Below, piece by piece: positions 1 through 5,665 of a stretch of 5,665 bases of DNA. Numbering within the stretch: the stretch's first letter is position 1; each line of letters opens with the position of its first letter. A program made the position numbers and the translations under genes. The notes under the pieces were generated by a model. It was not told where the DNA came from and made no database searches. It saw only the letters and a list, made by a program, of their open reading frames with translations. This DNA is from JANWYU01 sp964655485 (GTDB taxonomy: Bacteria > Bdellovibrionota > Bdellovibrionia > Bdellovibrionales > Bdellovibrionaceae): assembly GCA_964655485.1 (NCBI GenBank), contig CAZZMS010000184.1, positions 1 to 5,665 of the forward strand, given 5' to 3'.

Positions 1-439
1 CATCAATACGGATCCTGGTTGCTTTGGGATCTGCCAGCGAAAAAAGGGCTTCGCCCTGATCTACAGTCTCTCCCACTTTTTGAAAAAGTTCATACACCAG
101 TCCTTCGTGTTGCGCTGGCCAGGGGCAGAGCTTAGCACAGCTAGGACCTCTTATGAGAGCGATGGTTTGTCCTTTCTGTATGAAAGATCCGGGTGATATT
201 TTCCACTCCTGGATGACAGCTTTTTCAGGAGCATGCTCGACACGTAAGGCCCCCCAATCTGGAAGTATTCTTCCCGTGACTTGGATGAAGTCCACACTGG
301 AGCGAAACTGAATCGATATGGAGGGAGTATTTTTTGCTTGTTCCCGCCAGAGAGCTTCTGCGTGGCTGGGGTACCAAGCGGCACAAACCAGCCCCCCAAA
401 AATCAGCTGTGCGAGCAGTAGAGAGCACGATGTGTTCAT
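1..439 (-). CDS. RND-type efflux periplasmic adaptor (membrane fusion protein), C-terminus outside window
   Basis: The frame is open from ATG at 439 to the window edge, giving 146 residues. Residues 1-29 look like a Sec signal peptide: a hydrophobic stretch LLLAQLIFGGLVCAA and a likely cut after SHAEA. It has no Lys or Arg before the hydrophobic core. Two lipoyl-like half-motifs follow: PGSFIQKGQTIALI (83-96) and GLVYEL..VGETVDQGEALFSLAD (113-137), then KATRIRI, which begins the beta-barrel. This pattern is typical of HlyD/CusB/AcrA adaptors, which link an inner-membrane pump to an outer-membrane channel in the periplasm. Only about 16 residues (97-112, including CAKLC) separate the two halves, where most adaptors insert a long alpha-hairpin. 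The start is supported by AGAGG at 446-450. The gene follows the TolC-like gene by 9 nt and in the same frame, so they are probably co-transcribed. The family call is firm; the substrate (metal, drug or other) cannot be told. Confidence 0.82.
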   Translation of the reverse strand, partial: MNTSCSLLLAQLIFGGLVCAAWYPSHAEALWREQAKNTPSISIQFRSSVDFIQVTGRILPDWGALRVEHAPEKAVIQEWKISPGSFIQKGQTIALIRGPSCAKLCPWPAQHEGLVYELFQKVGETVDQGEALFSLADPKATRIRID

Positions 440-445
440 GATGAG

Positions 446-450
446 CCTCT
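446..450 (-). promoter_or_regulatory. Ribosome binding site of the adaptor gene
   Basis: AGAGG reads on the minus strand 6 nt before the ATG at 439 and overlaps the TAG stop of the TolC-like gene. It fixes the adaptor start and would allow adaptor translation even if the upstream gene is interrupted. Confidence 0.6.
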
Positions 451-1641
451 AGGGAATGGCTTCTGGTGTTTCACATACACTCCAGCACTGCATGCGTAAC
501 TGCAGCAGTCGCGAGCGTAGTTGAAGTTCTTGTAAACTTAAGTCTACGAAGGCGCGTCGAGAAAGGACCATTTCCGCATAGCCAATGCGGCCAGCTCTGT
601 AGTCAGAGTAGGCATTGTCGGCCAAGTTTTGTGCGGCGGGTAGATCATGTTGTCTTAAATCGGAGAGCTGTTTTTTAGTCCTGATAAAGCCCCAGGCCGC
701 TTGTTTTTTGTCGCGTCGCTCAAGACTTAACTGACGCTCTTGTTCAGCGATTTGTAAAGCAGTTTCCGTTTTTTCTCTCTCGATTCGCGTTCGTTCATGA
801 ACAGGGTAAAACAGGGGTAACTTGATCTATATTCCATAAATATTATCCATCACCGCGAAATCGGCTGACAAGGGACCAGCTGGTACAAAGCGACGACCCA
901 AAGATAAAGTCCAATCGGGTAACTCGTTCCATGTGGCGGTTTGTACGGTGGCTAGGCCATAGGCGTTTTGCGCTTGCAAGCGGATTTCAGTCGGTGTGTC
1001 AGGACCAAGCTCTTGTAAAAATCCTGAAGGTAAATCGTTTTCGAGCTCTTGAGTTGCGCTTATTTTGATCTGATTTTTTTCGAGATAAGCACATAGATTG
1101 AGCTTACGATCTTTGGCTTGCTCCCAATCTCGACGCGCTTGTCTGGTTTCAAGCTCCAGACTGAGTTTTTCAAAAGTGCTCACTCCGCGCCGTACTTTGA
1201 GACTGTTAAAAAATGATTCCCAATCACTGAGATTGCGTTGACGAATCTGCAGCTCAATCGTGGCGGTGGCACAATCAAGATAGCTTTGCACCACAAAGCT
1301 TGTAAGTTCTTTTTGCTTGGCTTGTAGCTCGGCCTCTTTTTGCTTAAGCAAAGCTAAATCCCGATCACGGAGCTTGAGAGATTTTCCGGGAAAGGCAAAG
1401 GTCCAATTCAGAAGATAGGTATCTGATTGATCAGTGCGGTCTTTTTGGTAGGAGAGCTCCGGAGATTCCGGTAACATTCTCGATAGGAGTAAGCGACGAG
1501 ACCATTCGGTTTGTTGTTTGAGCTGCTGAAGCTCGGCCGAGTGTTGCCAGTAATTTTGGATGGCTTCAACCAAAAAGGAGAGCTTTGAGCGAATAGAGAG
1601 AAAGGCAAGCACAGGATGAAGAGGATAAGGACTATTTCCAC
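449..1641 (-). pseudogene. TolC/CzcC-like outer-membrane efflux factor, interrupted by a frameshift and an internal TAG
   Basis: TolC-family proteins are trimeric outer-membrane channels built of two repeats of long helices and beta strands. The first repeat is visible: LVEAIQ...HSAELQQ, then LPESPELSYQ, then the FPGK stretch and long charged helices, ending at NELPDWTLSLG. The second repeat begins IKLPLF and continues through YRAGRIGYAEMVLSRRA to the stop at 449-451. Between the repeats, TAG at 827-829 interrupts the frame, but 125 codons of TolC-like sequence follow in the same frame. At the N-terminus, a GTG at 1641 opens a strong hydrophobic segment (VLILFILCLPFSLFAQS) that fits a signal peptide but lies in the other frame. 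It joins the mature frame if one T is added to the T5 run at 1572-1576. The repaired product is about 397 residues, near the family's size. The mature frame remains open upstream to 1729 (TTG), but that stretch has no ribosome site and does not look like TolC. The 91 bp up to the preceding stop show no clear promoter or terminator. The GTG start is uncertain, as no good ribosome site lies before it. Adjacency to the adaptor supports an efflux operon. Confidence 0.72.
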
Positions 1642-1732
1642 CTCTCAAGCTTAAAAGCCTATTCGCCGATAGAAGATGGGCAAGGTTTTTTGTGAGGAGT
1701 TGACCGAGTGTGTAAGAGGTAACCGACAAAGT

Positions 1733-2779
1733 TTATTGGGACGGTTTCCATTGATATCTCTGAGGCACTTTGCCCCTGCTTGCAAAAAGTAGGGAAGTCA
1801 TTTCCTCGTAGGCCTGTTGCAAGTTCAGTATATAATTCTGGGCCCTGTTGTTTAAAAATTGATTCATGAACTCCAGTTCGGTCCACGGAGGTGTCGTGCG
1901 ATGGCAGTACATGAAAAAATGTCCACCGGCTTCTACACTTTTGCGAAGGATGTCCTCACTGTTACCAAAATGACGAAGGGCCCCCATATCCAAATCATCC
2001 GCAATGAAAAAGCCTGGTAACTGCCATTTGTTTTGGGCCCAGTGGGTCAGGATGGTGGGGGATAGGGTCGCTGGTAACTTGGGATCTAAAGCTGGATAGA
2101 GCACGTGAGCGGTCATGAATAAGCGCACACCAGCTGCATAAGCTGCTATAAAAGGAGGTAGGTCGATAGATTCTATCTCCGGCACAGATCGTAAATCCGT
2201 GGGAAGAGTATGATGCAAATCCACCTGAGTGTGGCCGTGGCCAGGAAAATGTTTGGCTACAGCCAAGATGCCAGCGTCTTGCATACCGCGAATGTAGGGT
2301 TGGGTATAACGGATGATATCTTGTGGCTTGTTACCCCAGCTGCGGTTTCTAAATAGCTCATTTTGCGGATGGGTGAGAACATCTAGCACTGGAGCGTAAT
2401 TGATGTGAAAACCAAGTTCACGCAGATAAGTCCCAAGCTCGTATCCCGCTCGATACAGGCTTGTTTCCTCAGGTTGATTGGCCAGTAGTTCCGGCCCTGA
2501 GGGAAAGTAACGGAACTGATGGGGAGGTAACTCGTGCAAAGGTCCCCCTTCCATATCGATAGAAAGAAGAGTAGGGCGGCCATGGTTTTCCGTATGGATC
2601 GATTGGATGTCTTGAATGAGAGAGGCGAGTTGATCAGGATCAACAATATTTCGCTGATACAAAATGATAGAGAAAGTCTCGTTTTGGCGGAACCAATGTT
2701 TTTCCTCTGCCGTCAGTGAAGAGCCAGAGATACCTAGGATAAGATTTTTTGAGAAGGAGTAGTTTTTTGGGTGTTTCAT
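1733..2779 (-). CDS. nagZ: Beta-N-acetylhexosaminidase, glycoside hydrolase family 3 (NagZ type)
   Basis: NagZ removes N-acetylglucosamine from GlcNAc-anhydroMurNAc muropeptides in the cytoplasm during peptidoglycan recycling. The 348 residues have no signal peptide, match a single-domain family member in length, and carry its landmarks in order. These are LILGISG (13-19), ILYQRNI (39-45), SIDMEGG (73-79), INYAPVLDV (126-134), NRSWG (145-149), KHFPGHG (176-182), then D187 and H189 of DLHHTLP, and IADDLDM (259-265). By family alignment D187/H189 form the general acid/base pair and D261 is the nucleophile, so it should be active. Two usual positions differ: DQEGGRV is DMEGGPL here, and the Asp of the late AGxD motif is His287 (AGGH). 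The ATG at 2779 has no Shine-Dalgarno sequence, but TATAAC lies 8 nt before it, suggesting a leaderless transcript. In predatory bacteria such an enzyme could also process prey wall fragments; that is inference. Confidence 0.93.
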   Translation of the reverse strand: MKHPKNYSFSKNLILGISGSSLTAEEKHWFRQNETFSIILYQRNIVDPDQLASLIQDIQSIHTENHGRPTLLSIDMEGGPLHELPPHQFRYFPSGPELLANQPEETSLYRAGYELGTYLRELGFHINYAPVLDVLTHPQNELFRNRSWGNKPQDIIRYTQPYIRGMQDAGILAVAKHFPGHGHTQVDLHHTLPTDLRSVPEIESIDLPPFIAAYAAGVRLFMTAHVLYPALDPKLPATLSPTILTHWAQNKWQLPGFFIADDLDMGALRHFGNSEDILRKSVEAGGHFFMYCHRTTPPWTELEFMNQFLNNRAQNYILNLQQAYEEMTSLLFASRGKVPQRYQWKPSQ

Positions 2780-2787
2780 ATGATTGG

Positions 2788-2818
2788 GTTATATTTTTTG
2801 GTTTGATGAGCACGCCAA
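2788..2818 (-). promoter_or_regulatory. Possible nagZ promoter giving a leaderless mRNA
   Basis: On the minus strand TATAAC (2788-2793) is a good -10 match, and TTGGCG (2813-2818) is a weak -35 candidate at a long 19-bp spacing. Initiation would fall at or within a base or two of the nagZ ATG at 2779. No Shine-Dalgarno sequence lies between the box and the ATG. Confidence 0.35.
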
Positions 2819-2859
2819 CTCTTATTCATTATTTACGAAAAAGCCCATGGAGATATAAA

Positions 2860-2900
2860 CTGTAAAAACGCGATTTTTTAGAGCGGAGAAAAGACCTCCG
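2860..2900 (-). terminator. Weak hairpins downstream of the secreted hypothetical gene
   Basis: About 20 nt after the TAG at 2920, the minus strand holds CGGAG/CTCCG (2896-2900 and 2884-2888) with a 7-nt loop. An AT-rich stem TAAAAA/TTTTTA (2875-2880 and 2863-2868) follows, with further pairing beyond one mismatch. The descending arm gives a short U tract, but the GC-rich stem is not followed directly by U residues, so this is not a canonical intrinsic terminator. It may only weaken read-through into nagZ. Confidence 0.25.
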
Positions 2901-2919
2901 GTTAGCACAGTTTGAATTG

Positions 2920-3858
2920 CTATTTTGATTTTTTTAAGTGAAGCCCTTTCCCCGGTGGCACTCCTTGCTGTTTTGTCCAATCCGATTTTTTGGCATCTGG
3001 TTCTTTAGGCCAAGTGCCTTTTTGTAGGGCTTGATAGGCGATATTTTGCTCGCCTTTAGGAATTTGGCCAAACAAGGCTTTGATGATGTTTTCCGCAAAG
3101 GGAACTTGACCTATGGCCTCTTCCCGAGTGGGGACAAGACTGACTTGAATCCCTAAGCTTGTGGCACTGGTCTCAAGAACCTCGCCTCTTGCGGTAACAA
3201 AAGAGCGGTATTTGACTCCCTCAAAATCGTTAGTCACAACTAAGCTTGGAATCCGATCACGAAACAAAGTTTCCTCGCTCACCTGAGCTTTTCCCCCAAT
3301 GATTTGGGCCTTTTCTTCAGCGAGGGTTTGGTAACTATAAGTAGTCCCTGTTTTTAATCCCTCGGGACTTTTTAAAATGGCATAGACGAGCAGGTTACTG
3401 AGAAAGCCGCCTGCTGGGACGGCCAGTTCCTGAGTTTGCATTTTTCCTGATGTGCTTTTTTTGATTTTTAAGACAAGTTTTTCTGAGTTGGATTGACTCG
3501 CCAAGCTTTCGGCATCGATGGTAAGACTTTGTCCTCCGCCCAAGGAAGTATAACTGTAAGATACTGGCTTCAAAGTTTCAGTGGATTGACTTGTGAGACT
3601 CTCTCGGGTGATGCCCGCCGGAGTTTCAATTTGAGTATAGGCTGTGTGCTTGATGAAGCCGTTAGGTAACACTTCGTAGCGTTGAATTTGGTAACCTATA
3701 TGTTTTTTGTTTTGACTGATTTTATAGTAGCCTTCGAACAATAGCTCTTGAGCGTGCAGGCTATGAGTGGCCCCTATCCAACACAAAAGATAAGATGCTA
3801 AAACTTTTGAGATCCTCTCGGTAGATATTTTTTTTGTGTGGGCAACATCGACTCTCAT
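2920..3858 (-). CDS. Secreted hypothetical protein, DUF3108-like overall pattern
   Basis: I do not recognise a function. The 312-residue product starts with a long basic n-region (MRVDVAHTKKISTERISK), a hydrophobic core (VLASYLLCWIGA) and a likely signal-peptidase site near LHAQ|E at about residues 36-38; no lipobox is seen. The mature part is rich in alternating beta-strand patterns (EGYYKISQNKKHIGYQIQRYE, then repeated Ser/Thr-rich strands such as LKPVSYSYTS) and ends in a basic, Lys-rich tail. The short strand 'G+xxGYxxxRYE' followed by 'LKPVSYxYTS' recalls DUF3108-type periplasmic proteins and hypothetical proteins of Bdellovibrio relatives. This is a resemblance from memory, not a search result. 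ATG at 3858 is well supported by AGGAG 8 nt upstream. TATAAA at 3893-3898 could be a -10 box, but only a poor -35 accompanies it. The gene is 140 bp upstream of nagZ and may be transcribed separately. Confidence 0.85.
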   Translation of the reverse strand: MRVDVAHTKKISTERISKVLASYLLCWIGATHSLHAQELLFEGYYKISQNKKHIGYQIQRYEVLPNGFIKHTAYTQIETPAGITRESLTSQSTETLKPVSYSYTSLGGGQSLTIDAESLASQSNSEKLVLKIKKSTSGKMQTQELAVPAGGFLSNLLVYAILKSPEGLKTGTTYSYQTLAEEKAQIIGGKAQVSEETLFRDRIPSLVVTNDFEGVKYRSFVTARGEVLETSATSLGIQVSLVPTREEAIGQVPFAENIIKALFGQIPKGEQNIAYQALQKGTWPKEPDAKKSDWTKQQGVPPGKGLHLKKSK

Positions 3859-3866
3859 AATGGATA

Positions 3867-3871
3867 CTCCT
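3867..3871 (-). promoter_or_regulatory. Ribosome binding site of the secreted hypothetical gene
   Basis: AGGAG on the minus strand lies 8 nt before the ATG at 3858, an ideal spacing. It decides that start despite the unusually long n-region of the signal peptide. Confidence 0.75.
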
Positions 3872-3977
3872 AATCAGATAGTGAAAATAAAGTTTATATC
3901 AGCTTAGGAAAGTATGTTCCGTTTTGGCTAGGAAATTTGTTTTCGCTGCAAAATCCAGATTGTAGTCTCGGTTTCCC

Positions 3978-4092
3978 TCCCTGGGCTTTTTCGTTTCGCC
4001 CCGGGGCACGCCCTCCATGGCTCAGCTGCAAAGGGCTTCGCCCTTGGCCATCCATGGTGCAGAGGCCTCCGGGCGAAGAAAAAACCCAGGGA
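3978..4092. repeat. GC-rich nested inverted repeat of about 115 bp in the intergenic region
   Basis: The arms fold around one centre. TCCCTGGG (3978-3985) pairs with CCCAGGGA (4085-4092); TTTTT (3987-3991) pairs with the A run at 4079-4084; TTCGCCC (3995-4001) pairs with GGGCGAA (4071-4077); CCATGG (4015-4020) pairs with CCATGG (4052-4057). The core AAGGGC-TTC-GCCCTT (4031-4045) closes the hairpin. Small bulges and mismatches separate the paired blocks. The element is more GC-rich than its AT-rich flanks. Neither side ends in a T run, so it is not a plain intrinsic terminator. Candidates are a dispersed palindromic (REP or MITE-like) element or a structured RNA. No transposase gene or clear target-site duplication is seen. 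Confidence 0.7.
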
Positions 4093-4303
4093 TATAACCA
4101 CTAAAGACGTACAGCTTGTCCCATTTCTGCATAACTCTAGCTAGCACCCAGGATATACTGAGTGTTACCACAAAGCATAAAAATCAATACGACAGTAGAT
4201 TTCGAGGCTTCAACGAATGAATCAGGCTAATGAATTTGTTGATTCTCCTAATCGGAACAAGTTGTCGTAAACTAGGATCTGGCGAGGAATGAATCGTATA
4301 GCA
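4093..4303. other. Intergenic stretch without a recognisable gene
   Basis: This is the part of the 445-bp gap between the Tad-like stop (4304) and the inverted repeat. It is AT-rich with stops in all frames. The minus strand holds GATTAGGAG near 4242-4256, the same string that precedes the start of the secreted hypothetical gene, but no usable start codon follows. The plus strand holds a 20-codon frame (4230-4292) that begins with a hydrophobic run and contains one Cys. Neither is enough to call a gene. The stretch from 3872 to 3977 likewise holds only a possible -10 box (3893-3898). Confidence 0.5.
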
Positions 4304-5665
4304 TCAGTCTAAAAGAGTATCTGGAGGAGGGTTCAGGGGGGTGCCTACTGCTGTGCCGCCGCCTAGAGCTTGGGGTTCGCGAAGAAAATCGGGGTCCACT
4401 AATTTTACGGAGTACTGACTACGTCCTCCGGCAATACAATCGTTAGGGGTAGCGGCGACCTCAGGATTACTTTCAATTTCGCTTGGGGGTACTGCTGCTA
4501 GACAGTTACCAAAACGATTGCTCTTGAAGCGATAATCCCCAGGTTTTTCTGCATGCCAGAAGGTCAGGTTTGGTGTGGGACGATTATTGGGGTTACCCCG
4601 ATTTTGCACGATGACTTCCACAGGTGTCATAAAGCTTAGAGGTGGAGCCTGTACACTCCCTTGGCCAGGTAACACAATGCTGCCGTTACTGATATTCATG
4701 ACGGGTACAGGTAATTTGTCTTGTAAAAGAATATTGGCCTCTTCGTACTGGTGTTTGACGGAGAAATAACTCAAGGGGTCAGGGCCCCCTTTGCGAAATC
4801 CAATGTCACCACGGATGATGATATCGGCAGGAACGTTGGGTAAAATTTGACGAAGGGAGCTCTCGAGATAAGTGTTATTTTGCATTCTTCTTGCGAAGTG
4901 ATCATAAGCATTCCAGTCCAGACTGTAATAAGCGAGATCGAATTGGTTAGGAAGGATACTCAAAATTTCCAGTCTTCGTGGAGGATAGTTACGACTCCGG
5001 TCTTCATTGGAGGAGTCTATCCACGGTAACACATCGGCATCGGTAAAAACTTTGTCCATGATGTTCACGTAGGCCTGAAGGTCAAGGCGAGGAGCTCCCG
5101 CACGCATGGTGATTTTGTAAAGAGCGTGTAACCAGTTGGTAAAAAGGCCCTTCGCTGAAGTGCCCGCGGGATCGCCCACAAAGGAGCCATGGTTGGGGAC
5201 AACAATATCCATTTGTTGTAAAAGATGGGTGGGAGGATTGGGACCTGCTGCGGCTAGTTGATTGTTGAGATCTTGTAAGTAACCTTGAATTTCCTCATTG
5301 GCTCTTAAAGTGAGAAATGATTCAGTCTTTTGTGAAAGGGGAGTGTTTGGACCGCCGGAAATGGCTTGTCCGCGCGGCCAGACTTTCGCATACCACGGCC
5401 CTATGTTACCACCAAAGGGTTTGGCCACTGCTGTGGCTTCCAGTTGAATGCTACCCAGTGGAGAAAAGGGGATTTTGGGTTTAGCTTTGGCTTTGACTCC
5501 GACATAAGCTAAGCACCAAGGGTTCTTCTCAAATCCCACCGTGGAGGCTAGAAACTGTGCTTTGGGCTGAGTGTAGGAGTCCACAGGTGGTTCGAGGTTC
5601 CATTGCTTGAAAAATTGGAAAGCGGCTTGGTAGGGCGGGTTACGGTAGAGGGAGATGTTGGGGGG
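4304..5665 (-). CDS. Tad/TadG-like large protein, C-terminal part only; N-terminus beyond the window
   Basis: The frame is open from the window edge (5665) to TGA at 4304-4306, giving 453 residues of the C-terminal part. A GTG at 5584 exists, but coding-like sequence (ISLYRNPPYQAAFQFF) continues upstream of it, so it is probably not the start. No transmembrane segment or enzyme motif is visible. The fragment has NPWC (about 48-51), a basic strand VKAKAKPKIPF, then LEATAVAKPFGGNIGPWYAKVWP (about 75-97). A long mixed region follows with LAYYSLDWNAYDHFARRM, and a Pro/Gly/Asn-rich C-terminus holds two Cys (GNC and NDC). The AKPFGG.IGPWY stretch resembles, from memory, large Tad-domain or TadG-like proteins annotated in Bdellovibrio and relatives, whose N-terminus carries one membrane segment. 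If so, it would be an envelope-anchored, pilus-associated or surface protein; this is inference. A search with the full-length gene would settle the family. Confidence 0.6.
   Translation of the reverse strand, partial: PPNISLYRNPPYQAAFQFFKQWNLEPPVDSYTQPKAQFLASTVGFEKNPWCLAYVGVKAKAKPKIPFSPLGSIQLEATAVAKPFGGNIGPWYAKVWPRGQAISGGPNTPLSQKTESFLTLRANEEIQGYLQDLNNQLAAAGPNPPTHLLQQMDIVVPNHGSFVGDPAGTSAKGLFTNWLHALYKITMRAGAPRLDLQAYVNIMDKVFTDADVLPWIDSSNEDRSRNYPPRRLEILSILPNQFDLAYYSLDWNAYDHFARRMQNNTYLESSLRQILPNVPADIIIRGDIGFRKGGPDPLSYFSVKHQYEEANILLQDKLPVPVMNISNGSIVLPGQGSVQAPPLSFMTPVEVIVQNRGNPNNRPTPNLTFWHAEKPGDYRFKSNRFGNCLAAVPPSEIESNPEVAATPNDCIAGGRSQYSVKLVDPDFLREPQALGGGTAVGTPLNPPPDTLLD

Noticed and set aside
151..428. 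Two overlapping minus-strand frames of 82 and 67 codons
   Set aside because: They are shadows of the adaptor, whose true frame is the third one, starting with ATG at 439 and open to the window edge.
466..678. Plus-strand frame of 70 codons
   Set aside because: It is antisense to the clearly TolC-like 3' half and has no ribosome site or recognisable protein pattern.
449..829. TAG reassigned to an amino acid in this genome
   Set aside because: The secreted hypothetical gene ends sensibly at TAG (2920), and decoding TAG at 449 would fuse the outer-membrane factor to the adaptor's signal peptide. One internal TAG is too little evidence.
1642..1729. TTG at 1729 as the start of the TolC-like gene
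   Set aside because: It has no ribosome site and encodes no signal peptide, and its first 45 or so residues do not resemble TolC N-termini, while a leader lies in the next frame.
2534..2719. Plus-strand frame of 61 codons within nagZ
   Set aside because: It is antisense to the conserved N-terminal half of nagZ and has no family features.
4022..4132. Minus-strand frame of 36 residues running through the inverted repeat
   Set aside because: It has no good ribosome site, and its composition is dictated by the palindrome.
4575..5029. Two plus-strand frames of 64 and 60 codons
   Set aside because: Both are antisense to the long open Tad-like frame and lack ribosome sites and recognisable motifs.

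Overview
All recognisable genes lie on the minus strand, so transcription runs from high to low coordinates. The proteins are those of a Gram-negative bacterium: an outer-membrane efflux factor, a periplasmic adaptor, a NagZ-type hexosaminidase and a secreted beta-rich protein. The large protein at the right edge resembles, from memory only, the Tad/TadG-like proteins of Bdellovibrionota (Bdellovibrio and relatives). That makes a predatory-lineage deltaproteobacterium-like host a reasonable but unproven guess.

Layout in transcription order: (1) 5665-4304, the C-terminal part of a large Tad-like protein that enters from outside the window; (2) 4303-3859, a 445-bp gene-free stretch containing a GC-rich nested inverted repeat of about 115 bp (3978-4092); (3) 3858-2920, a secreted hypothetical protein with a good ribosome binding site; (4) a 140-bp gap with weak hairpins; (5) 2779-1733, a nagZ gene with an apparently leaderless start; (6) 1641-449, a TolC/CzcC-like outer-membrane factor carrying two lesions; (7) 439-1, a periplasmic adaptor that runs off the window and lacks the usual alpha-hairpin insertion.

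Genes 6 and 7 stand in the outer-membrane-factor then adaptor order of czcCBA-type RND efflux operons, so an RND pump gene would be expected just beyond position 1. The most notable observation is the state of the TolC-like gene. Its signal peptide is in one frame, its mature protein is in another, and the join lies at a run of five T. A single in-frame TAG then splits the mature protein, although the sequence beyond it continues in the same frame as normal TolC-family protein for 125 codons. This is either a young pseudogene, a gene needing recoding, or two sequence errors. The second notable point is the hairpin-less adaptor, which may be matched to an unusual outer-membrane partner. I see no CRISPR array, tRNA, rRNA or transposase, and no convincing new multi-gene system.
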